From NCBI RefSeq assembly GCF_033472595.1, contig NZ_CP137642.1, positions 62,001 through 126,000 of the forward strand: a stretch of 64,000 bases of DNA, in the 5' to 3' direction. The position numbers were made by a program, and so were the translations under genes. How positions within the stretch are numbered: position 1 is the stretch's first letter; each line of letters starts with the position of its first letter. Origin of the DNA: Methanoculleus receptaculi (GTDB lineage: Archaea > Halobacteriota > Methanomicrobia > Methanomicrobiales > Methanoculleaceae). A model generated the notes under the pieces. That model was not told where the DNA came from, made no database searches, and saw only the letters and a program-made list of their open reading frames with translations. Shown here piece by piece: positions 43,981-52,361 of the stretch.

Positions 43981-45063
43981 ATGAGCGCAGACCGCATAAA
44001 CTTACTCCGAACAAAGGTCTTTGACAAGTCCAAATGGATGCAGCTCCCGCGTGATGTCCTCATCGGTCATGATGTCATCGAGCAGATCCCGGCCGTCTGC
44101 GAAGACCTTGCCCTCGGCGACTCTGTGCTCATCGTATCAGGGGGCCGGACGCGGGATGTTGCCGGAAGGCGGGTCGAATCTCTTCTTTCAGCGTCCTATG
44201 ACGTCAGGACGTTCATCGCGATAGATGGCGACCCCCTCGAGACGATCAGAAAGGCCGAGGCAGCGGCGGCAGAGGTTGCGTTCGTGATCGGTGTCGGGGG
44301 GGGCAGGGTGATTGACACTGCAAAGATCGCATCCTACAACACCGACCGCCACTTCATCAGCGTCCCGACTGCTGCGTCGCACGACGGGATAGCCTCGTCA
44401 AGGGCATCGGTTCCTACCGCCGAGGGGAACGTCTCGCTCGCCGCTGAGCCTCCCATCGCTGTGGTTGCCGACACCGCCGTCATCGCATCAGCACCACACC
44501 GGTTGCTCGCATCCGGGTGTGCGGACATCATCGCAAACTATACCGCGATCCTCGACTGGGAACTCTCTCACCGTCTCAGGGGCGAACCCATATCGGAGTA
44601 TGCCCTGACGCTCTCCCGCATGACCGCCGAGATCCTATTTGATAACGCAGACCTCATCAAGCCGAACTCCGAGGAGAGTGCCTGGATCGTAACGAAAGCC
44701 CTGGTTTCCTCAGGCGTTGCCATGAGCATCGCAGGCTCGTCCCGACCCGCAAGCGGCGGCGAGCACAAGTTCTCCCACGCGCTGGAGCGTCTGGCGCCAG
44801 GAAAGGGACTCCACGGCGAGAAGTGCGGTATTGGCGCGATCATCACGATGTACCTCCACGGCGGGGACTGGAGAGGGATTCGCGACTCACTGCGAAAGAT
44901 CGGCGCTCCGACAACCCCCGCGGAGATCGGGGTGGATGACGAGACCGCCGTGGAGGCACTGCTTGCGGCGCGGACGATCCGGCCGGAACGGTTCACGATA
45001 CTGGATATGGGGTTGACGCGCGAGTCTGCGCGGAACCTGGTGAGGATGCTCTACCAGGAGTGA
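43981..45063 (+). CDS. egsA: sn-Glycerol-1-phosphate dehydrogenase
   Basis: Makes sn-glycerol-1-phosphate from DHAP with NAD(P)H, the first committed step of archaeal ether lipid synthesis. The 360-residue protein is of the iron-alcohol-dehydrogenase/glycerol dehydrogenase fold. It shows VIGVGGGRVIDTAK (NAD site), PTAASHDGIASSRAS, and metal ligands in SGCADIIANYTAILDW, ASGGEHKFSHALE and GLHGEKCGIG. The start is only 11 bp from the divergent DUF63 start, so its promoter must lie inside that gene. The UPF0179 gene follows after 7 bp. Confidence 0.95.
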   Translation: MSADRINLLRTKVFDKSKWMQLPRDVLIGHDVIEQIPAVCEDLALGDSVLIVSGGRTRDVAGRRVESLLSASYDVRTFIAIDGDPLETIRKAEAAAAEVAFVIGVGGGRVIDTAKIASYNTDRHFISVPTAASHDGIASSRASVPTAEGNVSLAAEPPIAVVADTAVIASAPHRLLASGCADIIANYTAILDWELSHRLRGEPISEYALTLSRMTAEILFDNADLIKPNSEESAWIVTKALVSSGVAMSIAGSSRPASGGEHKFSHALERLAPGKGLHGEKCGIGAIITMYLHGGDWRGIRDSLRKIGAPTTPAEIGVDDETAVEALLAARTIRPERFTILDMGLTRESARNLVRMLYQE

Positions 45064-45070
45064 GTGTGTG

Positions 45071-45523
45071 ATGGCAGAGGAGAAGGTAAAGGTGACCCTG
45101 ATCGGGGTAACACTCGCAAAACCGGGACTTGATTTCGTCTATGAAGGCATTCTGTCTCCTGAGTGCGATGGCTGCAAGGTGCGCAAGATCTGTCACAACC
45201 TTCAGCCACAAAAGAAGTATCGGATCGCTGCTGTCCGCCCGAACACCCGGCACGACTGCCCCGTCCACCACGAGGCGGTGATCGCTGTCGACGTCGTGGA
45301 AGGGCCGGTCGTCGCGCTGATCAGCGCTGAGATGGCAATCGTGAACTCGAAGGTCAGTTACGAGTTTACCTGTCCACGAACGGGCTGCCGGGGCTACCGG
45401 CTCTGCCACCCAGATGGTATCATCGACGGGGGAAAGTACATCATCGATGAGGTTCTTGGCAACGCCCCCGATGTATGCGAGCGAGGCTGGACTCTCAAAC
45501 TCGTGGAACTGCGGCCGGTCTGA
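45071..45523 (+). CDS. UPF0179-family protein
   Basis: This 150-residue archaeal protein has a Cys-rich N-terminal half: SPECDGCKVRKICHNLQP (C-x2-C-x4-C), HDCPVHH, and later FTCPRTGCRGYRLCHPDG. It is likely to bind zinc or an Fe-S cluster, with function unknown. ATG 45071 is preferred over a GTG one codon earlier. It is probably co-transcribed with egsA. Confidence 0.8.
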   Translation: MAEEKVKVTLIGVTLAKPGLDFVYEGILSPECDGCKVRKICHNLQPQKKYRIAAVRPNTRHDCPVHHEAVIAVDVVEGPVVALISAEMAIVNSKVSYEFTCPRTGCRGYRLCHPDGIIDGGKYIIDEVLGNAPDVCERGWTLKLVELRPV

Positions 45524-45607
45524 GATACTGCTGCTTCAGGCCCAAATTTCTTCTAACCAGGGTTTCTGTGCTCTGGTGGGCCCACAGAGGCTTCACCAAT
45601 GGAGTTC

Positions 45608-46480
45608 CTACGGCCTGCTGACCCCTACAAGCCGCCAGGCGAGAGAGAGGAGTTCGTCGAGGTCACGAAGTCTGGCAAGCCACGATGACGGGATGGCCTC
45701 AAGCCCGAACCTCGCCCCGGCAAGCCCGCCTGTGATCGCACCAACGGTGTCTGCGTCACCCCCCAGGTTTATAGCCGCAATGACCGCGTCTTTAAACGAC
45801 CTGGCATCCATGAAGACCCTGACAGCGCAGTGGGTGCAGACTATAGCATCAAGCGACGGCACCGGCGGGTATGCCCGATAATTCTCGAGCATCCCCAGGA
45901 GTTCATGATCACGGCAGGCTCTGAGCGCCCGCCCGAAGGAAGTTGCAGCCTCCTCACCCCGGCACATCCCGCTGACCATCATGTTGACGAACGCCGAAGC
46001 CTCGCCGGCCGCGGGATCAAAGTGGGTCACGCGCGAGGCGGCAAGACTCACCTCCCGCACTTCATCCGGTGGATAAAAGATCCCGATCGGGATGCCGCGC
46101 ATGACGCAGCCGTTACTCCGGCTGCCCCCCCGCTCTTCGTGGACCAGTCTTGCGGCGGTCCCGGCTGGAATACCCCTCTCGATCAGATCGAGGACGGCAC
46201 GCGATGTCGGCCCGAAGAACTTCGGGTTAGCGTGATATACCCGAACCAGTCGCCGAGCGAAGTCATCGGGGTCGAAACCTCCGCACGCAAGAAGGGTCTG
46301 CGCCAGGGCCGCTGCCTGGAGGGTGTCGTCGGTGTACTGCCCCGGCAGGACGTCATGAACCCCTCCACCCTCCATCTCCGTTACGGTCATTCGAGGCGGA
46401 GGAAGGGCTTCAAGGGGCGCGCCCATGGCATCCCCGATTGCAAGCCCGATAAGGGCTCCGACGCCGCGCGTCTTGAGCAT
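45608..46480 (-). CDS. ADP-ribosylglycohydrolase
   Basis: Removes ADP-ribose from modified proteins or small molecules (DraG/ARH type), 290 residues and all-alpha. Metal-binding motifs are present at both ends: GLAIGDAMGAPLE, the GQYTDDTLQA site near residue 50 and the C-terminal INLGGDADTVGAITGGLAG. There is no partner ADP-ribosyltransferase or nitrogenase gene in the window, so the substrate is unclear. It is divergent from the UPF0058 gene with 68 bp between starts. Confidence 0.9.
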   Translation of the reverse strand: MLKTRGVGALIGLAIGDAMGAPLEALPPPRMTVTEMEGGGVHDVLPGQYTDDTLQAAALAQTLLACGGFDPDDFARRLVRVYHANPKFFGPTSRAVLDLIERGIPAGTAARLVHEERGGSRSNGCVMRGIPIGIFYPPDEVREVSLAASRVTHFDPAAGEASAFVNMMVSGMCRGEEAATSFGRALRACRDHELLGMLENYRAYPPVPSLDAIVCTHCAVRVFMDARSFKDAVIAAINLGGDADTVGAITGGLAGARFGLEAIPSSWLARLRDLDELLSLAWRLVGVSRP

Positions 46481-46548
46481 ATAAAAAGATCACCAACAAA
46501 ATATATCTACCCGCGAACAGTAGTATTCTTCGAGGAAAGGTGATAACC

Positions 46549-46821
46549 GTGCAAAAGGAAGAGCTGCTCCACCTGCATATGCTGTTAGTTCAAGTCAAGA
46601 AGTACTACGAGACCGTCACCGGGGAAGAGATCCAGGCCGACCAGTATAACGCTCTCCACATATCCCCCGTGCATATCCACAAGAACAAGGTAACACACAA
46701 GAAAGCCATACTGACTCTTGGAAACGAGATCGTCCAGCACATCAGGGCCAACCACAACCCCTACATCCAGTATCAAACCGATTTTCAGTCACAGTCCGAA
46801 CGTATTGCAACCGAACACTAA
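46549..46821 (+). CDS. UPF0058-family protein
   Basis: This small basic archaeal protein of about 90 residues reads MQKEELLHLHMLLVQVKKYYE, HISPVHIHKNKVTHKKAIL and a polar tail. The start is GTG 46549, placed by a clean AAAGGTGAT Shine-Dalgarno five bases upstream and by the family N-terminus; a GTG nine bases earlier is not family-like. The family is conserved in euryarchaea without a defined function. It precedes elp3 by 3 bp, suggesting co-transcription. Confidence 0.8.
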   Translation: MQKEELLHLHMLLVQVKKYYETVTGEEIQADQYNALHISPVHIHKNKVTHKKAILTLGNEIVQHIRANHNPYIQYQTDFQSQSERIATEH

Positions 46822-46824
46822 ACG

Positions 46825-48399
46825 ATGAGCGATACCGATACATACCGGGAGATCATCTCCCGCATCCTTTCTACCGGGCACAGCCCTGCCGACGTCCAGA
46901 AGATCAAACTGGAGTTCTGCCGGGAGTACGGGATCGATATGCCCCGAAACTCGGCGATCCTTGCCGCCGCTTCAGCGGAAGAGCGTGAACTGCTCAGGCA
47001 TCTCCTCCAGGTGAAACCCACACGGACGCTATCGGGCGTTGCCCCCGTTGCGGTGATGACCTCCCCTCATCCCTGTCCCCACGGCAGATGTCTCCCATGC
47101 CCCGGCGGGCCTGAGCACCCCTTCGGGTCGCCGCAGAGTTACACGGGTGAGGAGCCAGCTGCACTCCGGGCAAGAGAGCACGGTTTCGACCCCTACGCCC
47201 AGGTGCAGGCACGTCTCGGGCAGTTTGAGGCGCTCGGCCACCACATCGAGAAGGCGGAGGTGATCGTGATGGGCGGGACGATCACCGCCCGACCGATCGA
47301 TTACCAGGAGTGGTTCGTCGGCGCGGCCGTTCAGGCTATGAACGATTATCCGCGGGCGGGCACGGCACCAGCAGGACCCGATCTCGATGCAATCGCCGCC
47401 TCAAACGAGTCTGCAAGGGTCAGGTGTGTCGCGATAACCTTTGAGACGCGGCCTGACTGGTGCCTCAAAGAGCATATTAACCGGATGCTTGGGATGGGCG
47501 TGACCAAGGTGGAACTTGGCGTCCAGCACCTGGACGACCGTATCTTGGAGTATAACCGACGCGGGCATACCGTCGCAGAGACGGTTGCGGCGAACGGTCT
47601 CCTGCGCGATGCCGGGTTGAAGGTGGGGTTCCACGTGATGCCGAATCTCCCGGGAGCGAGCATGGCTGATGACCGCCGGATGTTTGAGGACCTCTTCGCC
47701 GATGAGCGGTTCAGACCGGATTTCCTGAAGATATACCCGACACTGGTGACGCCGGGCACGGAGATAGAGGCACTCTGGGAACGCGGCGAATACCAGCCCT
47801 ACACAGAGGATGAACTGATCGATCTCGTCGCCTATGCAAAGTCTCTCCTCCCGGAGTATGTCCGGCTCCAGCGCATCCAGCGGGATATTCCGGCAAGGTT
47901 GATCACCGCGGGTTCAAGGCACAGCAACTTCAGGCAGCTTGCAGGAGCGCGACTCCGAGAGCAGGGAGGCCGATGCCGGTGCATCCGGTGCCGTGAGGCA
48001 GGGCGGTCACCGGCTCCGGAAGAGGTGAGTATCTCGACCCTGGTCTATCGTGCATGCGGTGGGGAGGAGCGGTTCATACAGGCAGGCTCAAAAGACACCC
48101 TCATCGGGTTTGCAAGGCTCCGGTTTCCGCAGCAGACGTTCCGCGAGGAACTCACCGGCGCGGCACTCCTGCGCGAACTCCACGTTTACGGGAGTCTGGT
48201 CCCGATAAGCACCCCTGCGTCCCCTGAGGAGTGGCAGCACCGCAGTTACGGTGCGCAACTCCTCTCACGAGCGGAAGAGGAGGCACGGGATCATGGTTGC
48301 CGCCGTATCGCGGTGATGAGCGGTGTGGGTGTGCGGCCCTACTACAGGAAACAGGGATATGAACGTGTGGGGCCATACATGATCAAGACATTCCCATGA
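46825..48399 (+). CDS. elp3: Elp3, tRNA wobble-uridine modification enzyme (radical SAM and GNAT)
   Basis: Single-subunit archaeal Elp3 of 524 residues; with SAM and acetyl-CoA it adds a carboxymethyl group to U34 of tRNA. The radical SAM cluster cysteines are C84, C89 and C92 in CPHGRCLPC, the CxxxxCxxC form typical of Elp3. The TIM-barrel region includes VIVMGGTITARP and VELGVQHLDDRILEYNRRGH. Residues about 380-524 form the GNAT domain, ending YYRKQGYERVGPYMIKTFP. Its stop overlaps priS by ATGA. Confidence 0.95.
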   Translation: MSDTDTYREIISRILSTGHSPADVQKIKLEFCREYGIDMPRNSAILAAASAEERELLRHLLQVKPTRTLSGVAPVAVMTSPHPCPHGRCLPCPGGPEHPFGSPQSYTGEEPAALRAREHGFDPYAQVQARLGQFEALGHHIEKAEVIVMGGTITARPIDYQEWFVGAAVQAMNDYPRAGTAPAGPDLDAIAASNESARVRCVAITFETRPDWCLKEHINRMLGMGVTKVELGVQHLDDRILEYNRRGHTVAETVAANGLLRDAGLKVGFHVMPNLPGASMADDRRMFEDLFADERFRPDFLKIYPTLVTPGTEIEALWERGEYQPYTEDELIDLVAYAKSLLPEYVRLQRIQRDIPARLITAGSRHSNFRQLAGARLREQGGRCRCIRCREAGRSPAPEEVSISTLVYRACGGEERFIQAGSKDTLIGFARLRFPQQTFREELTGAALLRELHVYGSLVPISTPASPEEWQHRSYGAQLLSRAEEEARDHGCRRIAVMSGVGVRPYYRKQGYERVGPYMIKTFP

Positions 48400-49511
48400 A
48401 ACCCGCGACCCTCGAGTTCGTGAAACAGAGGTTTGCCGACTATTACCGGCGGTGCAACCTCATCGTCCCTTCATCCTTCGAGCAGCGCGAATGGGGTTTT
48501 GTCTTCTTCGACGCCGCACCAGAACTCCGGATGCGGCGGCATATGGCTTTTACCGACCGTGATGAGCTCACCGCCTACGTTAAAAACCTGGTCCCCGCGC
48601 ACGTATACTACTCGACGGCCTACTACCAGACACCGTCGGCACCAAAGATGAACGAGAAAGACTGGGCCGGTGCCGACCTTGTCTTCGATCTCGATGCCGA
48701 CCAGATAGTTCGCGGTCCCTACGCGATGATGCTTGCACGTGTCAAGGAGGAGACACTGAAACTGATCGAGATGCTGACCGAAGAACTGGGGTTCTCGCGC
48801 AACCGTATGCGTATCGTCTTCTCCGGGGGGCGGGGCTATCACATACACATCACCGATATCGCTGTTTCAGGCTGGGGAAGCCAGGAGCGGCGCGAGATTG
48901 TGGATTACGTATGCGGGATAGGACTCGATCCAGAGATTATGCTCTCTTCCGGGGGCGAACCGAGGGGATGGCGACGGCGCTACACGGAGACGCTTCGAGG
49001 CTACCTCTCACACCTTGCAGCTCTCGACCCTGCGGAGGCAACAGCCCGCCTCACAGGTCTTGAGGGTATCGGCAAACGGACGGCAGCACAGTTCGTGGCA
49101 GATGCCGGGGCCCTCTCCAGGGCCCCGGCAGAGGAACTCCTGCAGAACAGGGTTGTTCGGGCAATCACGGCATCACCCGAGTTTGAGAAGAGGCTCAGGG
49201 ACGCCGGTGCGCATGCAGATGAACCAGTCACGACCGATATCAAACGGCTTATCCGGACACCGGGAACGCTGCACGGCGGCAGCGGGATGCGGGTCGTCCC
49301 ACTCGATCTCCACGACCTGGAGGACTTCGACCCCCTTGTGGACGCGGTGGTCTTTGGCGAGAGGGATATCCGGGTGGACGTTAAGGCAAACTTCGTCGCA
49401 TCAATGCTCGGGAACACCTACACGCTCAAGGCAGGGACCCAGACAGTCCCGGAAGCGCTTGCGATCTATCTATGCTGCAGGAACATGGCAGAGATAGCAG
49501 GGGGTGGATGA
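48396..49511 (+). CDS. priS: DNA primase small (catalytic) subunit
   Basis: Catalytic subunit of the archaeal/eukaryal primase, 371 residues. Key features are DLVFDLDADQI, the acidic pair for metal binding (near 107-110), FSGGRGYHIHI, the nucleotide-binding SGGRGxHxH motif, and RLIRTPGTLHGGSGMRV near the end. It overlaps elp3 upstream and GINS downstream by 4 bp each, so the three genes are translationally coupled. The large subunit PriL is not in the window. Confidence 0.95.
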   Translation: MKPATLEFVKQRFADYYRRCNLIVPSSFEQREWGFVFFDAAPELRMRRHMAFTDRDELTAYVKNLVPAHVYYSTAYYQTPSAPKMNEKDWAGADLVFDLDADQIVRGPYAMMLARVKEETLKLIEMLTEELGFSRNRMRIVFSGGRGYHIHITDIAVSGWGSQERREIVDYVCGIGLDPEIMLSSGGEPRGWRRRYTETLRGYLSHLAALDPAEATARLTGLEGIGKRTAAQFVADAGALSRAPAEELLQNRVVRAITASPEFEKRLRDAGAHADEPVTTDIKRLIRTPGTLHGGSGMRVVPLDLHDLEDFDPLVDAVVFGERDIRVDVKANFVASMLGNTYTLKAGTQTVPEALAIYLCCRNMAEIAGGG

Positions 49512-50164
49512 TGGTCCCAGATATTCTGGAGAAACTCCGGCAGATGCTGCTGGATATGCAGCACTCGGGAAGGCTTTCACATATCGAGCCCGGTCTCTAC
49601 GAGAATGCAAGGGCTTACATCGAGAAACTCAAGGAGGACTACTACAGCCTTGAGAACCCGCTGGAGAACCGGGAGGGGGGCCTGATCATCGAGGCGATCG
49701 GCAGCGTCAACGACACCGTCCAGGAGATCTTCTCCATCCGGACAAGACAGATCCTGGACCTTGCGTTCCAGCAGATCGAGGGGGAGTACGTCGATAAGGA
49801 GGAGACCCGAAAGATGCTCCCCGAGGAGCGGGCGATGTTCAAACGGATCGTGGAGGCCATTGAGGAGTGCCGGGAGGCGCTCATCATGGGTGAGGCAAAA
49901 CTCTTTGCCGGGGAGGGGGTGACCGATGAGGTGAGTTGTGAGGAGATGGAACAAACCCCAACGCTAACGTCACCCCCCACCCCAAGAACCCCGGGGTTGA
50001 CAGCATACGCCCTTGTACATGTGTGCTCCGATGTGGAATCGTTCATGGGACTGGATGGGAGAACCTATGTGCTGAAAGAGGGGGATATCATCACCCTCCC
50101 CGAAAAGAATGCGGAACTCCTCTGCGAGCACAACATAGGCTTAAATATCAGGCTTAACAAGTAA
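49508..50164 (+). CDS. GINS-family DNA replication protein
   Basis: This 218-residue protein has an N-terminal helical A domain (ILEKLRQMLLDMQHSGRLSHI; AFQQIEGEYVDKEETRKMLP) and a C-terminal beta-rich B domain (VHVCSDVESFMGLDGRTYVLKEGDIITLPEKNAELL split over two strands). A proline- and threonine-rich linker joins them. This A-then-B order matches archaeal Gins51. It links MCM helicase with primase and Cdc45/GAN. ATG 49508 overlaps the priS stop; ATG 49511 is nearly equal. Confidence 0.88.
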   Translation: MMVPDILEKLRQMLLDMQHSGRLSHIEPGLYENARAYIEKLKEDYYSLENPLENREGGLIIEAIGSVNDTVQEIFSIRTRQILDLAFQQIEGEYVDKEETRKMLPEERAMFKRIVEAIEECREALIMGEAKLFAGEGVTDEVSCEEMEQTPTLTSPPTPRTPGLTAYALVHVCSDVESFMGLDGRTYVLKEGDIITLPEKNAELLCEHNIGLNIRLNK

Positions 50165-50201
50165 TATAGGTACCCGAATCTATTGAATAGAGGTTAATAT
50201 C

Positions 50202-50480
50202 ATGAAAATGCCGTCCAAATTCAAGACTTACTGCCCGTTCTGCAGGAGTCACCAGATTCACGAGGTTGTGAAGGTTAAGAGGGGCAAAGTGCGTCACTTC
50301 AACTGGATCGACCGCCAGAAGGCACGCAGGAGCACGGTTGGAAACATGGGCAAGTTCAGCAAGGTTCCTGGCGGCGACAAACCGACAAAGAGGACAAATG
50401 TCAAATACAGATGCACGGTCTGTGGAAAGTCCCATCTCCGCCCCGGGGTCAGGATCGGCAAATTCGAACTTACGGAGTGA
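50202..50480 (+). CDS. rpl44e: Large-subunit ribosomal protein L44e
   Basis: Basic 92-residue zinc-ribbon protein of the large ribosomal subunit near the E site. [10 protein letters not shown] and CTVCGKSH supply the zinc ligands; [20 protein letters not shown] is the family signature. It heads the run rpl44e-rps27e-aIF2 alpha-nop10-PAC2, a conserved euryarchaeal order. A possible second ATG is two codons in. Confidence 0.96.
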   Translation: MKMPSKFKTYCPFCRSHQIHEVVKVKRGKVRHFNWIDRQKARRSTVGNMGKFSKVPGGDKPTKRTNVKYRCTVCGKSHLRPGVRIGKFELTE

Positions 50481-50487
50481 TAACAGA

Positions 50488-50676
50488 ATGGTCCAGGTGA
50501 GCAGGGAGAACAGGAGCAAGTTCCTGAAGGTAAGGTGCCCCGACTGCGAGAACGAGCAACTCGTTTTTGAGCGAGCAAGCACAATTGTTGAGTGTAACAT
50601 CTGCGGGCGGGTTCTTGCAGAACCCCGTGGCGGAAAAGCCGATATAAAGGCTGAGGTTGTTGCTGTAGTTGAGTGA
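50488..50676 (+). CDS. rps27e: Small-subunit ribosomal protein S27e
   Basis: This 62-residue zinc-ribbon ribosomal protein starts at ATG 50488. The zinc site is CPDCENEQLVFE...CNICGRVL. The length is normal for the family. It lies 7 bp after rpl44e and 7 bp before the aIF2 alpha start, so all are surely co-transcribed. Confidence 0.95.
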   Translation: MVQVSRENRSKFLKVRCPDCENEQLVFERASTIVECNICGRVLAEPRGGKADIKAEVVAVVE

Positions 50677-50683
50677 TCGTTCC

Positions 50684-51463
50684 ATGCACGAGAGAGAGTG
50701 GCCCGAGGAAGGAGAACTTGTCGTCTGCACCGTCTCTGATGTCAAGGACTTTGCGGCGTTCGTGAGCCTTGATGAGTACAACGGCCGTAGAGGGCTCATA
50801 CCGATCTCCGAGATAGCGCGGGGCTGGATTAAGCACATCCGGGACTACGTACGTGAAGGGCAGAAGGTCGTCTGCAAGGTCCTGAACGTGGATCCTGACC
50901 GTGGTCACATCGATCTCTCGTTAAAAGACGTGAACGAGCACCAGCGGCGTGAGAAGATTCACGAGTGGAAGAACGAGCAGAAAGCCGCAAAATGGATCGG
51001 GTTTGCTGCCGAGGCTGCCGGGGTGGACAGGGGCATAATCGAAGAAGCCATATACCGTGAATATGGTCAGTTGTACCCCGCATTCGAAGAGATCGTCGGC
51101 ACAGGCGGAGAGGCTGCAGAGAGGCTGAACCTGGATGAACCTGTCAAAAGAGCACTCATAACCATCGCAAACGAGAACGTAAAAGTTCCAAGGGTGACGA
51201 TCAGCGGATATCTGATCCTCTCAACACCACGGCCCGATGGTGTCAACGTGATCCGCCGGGCGCTACGGAGTGCGCAGCCGAAGATGGACAACGTGGATAT
51301 CGATCTGGTCTACATCGGCGCCCCGAAATACAGGATAAAGGTGACCGCACCGGATTACAAGGAGGCCGAGAAGGCAATCGAGAAGGCGGCAAACGCCGCC
51401 ATCGGTGTGGTTGAGCGGGCCGGTGGCGCTGGGAAGTTTATCCGGAAACAGAAGACCGGATAG
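50684..51463 (+). CDS. Translation initiation factor aIF2, alpha subunit
   Basis: Alpha subunit of the heterotrimer that delivers Met-tRNA to the small ribosomal subunit, 259 residues. The N-terminal S1/OB domain (GELVVCTVSDVKDFAAFVSL; YNGRRGLIPISEIARGW) contains the loop that carries the regulatory Ser in eukaryotes; here the loop reads SEIARGWIKHI. A helical middle and a C-terminal alpha-beta domain follow. ATG 50684 gives the family N-terminus; an upstream in-frame start overlaps rps27e. Confidence 0.95.
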   Translation: MHEREWPEEGELVVCTVSDVKDFAAFVSLDEYNGRRGLIPISEIARGWIKHIRDYVREGQKVVCKVLNVDPDRGHIDLSLKDVNEHQRREKIHEWKNEQKAAKWIGFAAEAAGVDRGIIEEAIYREYGQLYPAFEEIVGTGGEAAERLNLDEPVKRALITIANENVKVPRVTISGYLILSTPRPDGVNVIRRALRSAQPKMDNVDIDLVYIGAPKYRIKVTAPDYKEAEKAIEKAANAAIGVVERAGGAGKFIRKQKTG

Positions 51464-51474
51464 GTTTTTATAAT

Positions 51475-51642
51475 ATGAGCAGTCGTATTCGCCGATGTCC
51501 ACACGACGGGAGATACACTCTCTCAATCATCTGCCCGGTCTGCTGTCGGCCATGCGGGCCGGCTCACCCGGCACGTTTTTCACCACAGGATAGGTACGGG
51601 TATTACAGGAGGACGCTGCGCAGATGGAAGACGTCACAGTAA
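51475..51642 (+). CDS. nop10: Nop10, H/ACA RNP protein
   Basis: A 55-codon gene encodes the small H/ACA pseudouridylation RNP subunit that joins Cbf5 and the guide RNA. The product begins MSSRIRRCPHDGRYTLSIIC and contains CPVCCRPCGPAHPARFSPQDR, matching the Nop10 order CPxCGxYTL-CPxCG-P-PARFSPxDRYGxYRR. The usual first Cys pair is altered: CPHD in place of CPxC. The rest of the zinc ribbon is intact. It overlaps the PAC2 gene by 19 bp. Confidence 0.93.
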   Translation: MSSRIRRCPHDGRYTLSIICPVCCRPCGPAHPARFSPQDRYGYYRRTLRRWKTSQ

Positions 51643-52361
51643 CCTTCACAAGAGATGATGAGATCGAGGCCTCAGTCCTGATCGAGGGGCTGCCCGGCAT
51701 AGGACACGTTGGGAAACTTGTTGCCGAGCACCTGATCCATGAACTTGAGGCCGAGAAGATCGGGGAGATCTCCTCGATCTATTTCCCGCCGCAGGTGGTG
51801 GTCGACGAGCGTGGCGTCGCACATCTTGTCAACAATGAGATCTATCGTTGTGATAAGAACGGGCTGGCGATACTCTTTCTCGTTGGGGATTTCCAGAGCA
51901 CCTCGGCCGAAGGCCATTATATCCTGACCGAATGCTATCTGGACATTGCGCAGGATCTTGGTGTGCGGCGGATATACACCCTGGGAGGCTACGGTGTTGG
52001 CCACCTGGTCGAGAACCCGAGGGTGCTTGCCGCGGTTAACATGGAGCACCTCCTCTCCGAGGTGGAGGGCGCCGGAGGAGCATTTGAGGGCGGCGGGATG
52101 ATCGTCGGGGCTTCAGGCCTTCTGCTCGGCCTAGGGTTCGCACGGGGCATGGAGGGTGTATGCCTGATGGGCGAGACAAGCGGCTATATCGTCGATCCAA
52201 GAAGTGCCGACAACCTGCTCACGGTGCTCTCCTGCCTCCTCGGGATCAAGGTCGACCATACCCTTCTGCAACAGCGTGCCGAGGAGATGGAACGGATCAT
52301 AGCAAAGATCCAGGAGACCGAAGAGGCCAGAGGCCGTGAAGACCTGAACTATATCGGGTAA
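51624..52361 (+). CDS. PAC2-family proteasome assembly chaperone homologue (copy 2)
   Basis: This 245-residue protein has the PAC2 signature VLIEGLPGIGHVGKLVAEHL at the start and a GETSGYIVDPRSADNLL motif near residue 190. It ends in a charged helical tail (LQQRAEEMERIIAKIQETEEA). It is the partner of the conserved Nop10-PAC2 pair and overlaps nop10 by 19 bp in another frame. A second PAC2 gene at 23024 has lower similarity in the loops; the two may form a heteromeric pair. Confidence 0.85.
   Translation: MEDVTVTFTRDDEIEASVLIEGLPGIGHVGKLVAEHLIHELEAEKIGEISSIYFPPQVVVDERGVAHLVNNEIYRCDKNGLAILFLVGDFQSTSAEGHYILTECYLDIAQDLGVRRIYTLGGYGVGHLVENPRVLAAVNMEHLLSEVEGAGGAFEGGGMIVGASGLLLGLGFARGMEGVCLMGETSGYIVDPRSADNLLTVLSCLLGIKVDHTLLQQRAEEMERIIAKIQETEEARGREDLNYIG

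Noticed and set aside
45571-45589. Near-perfect palindrome between UPF0179 and the ADP-ribosylglycohydrolase gene
   Set aside because: The centre GGGCCC leaves no loop and there is no T-run; it may be chance or an unknown protein site, so no feature was called.
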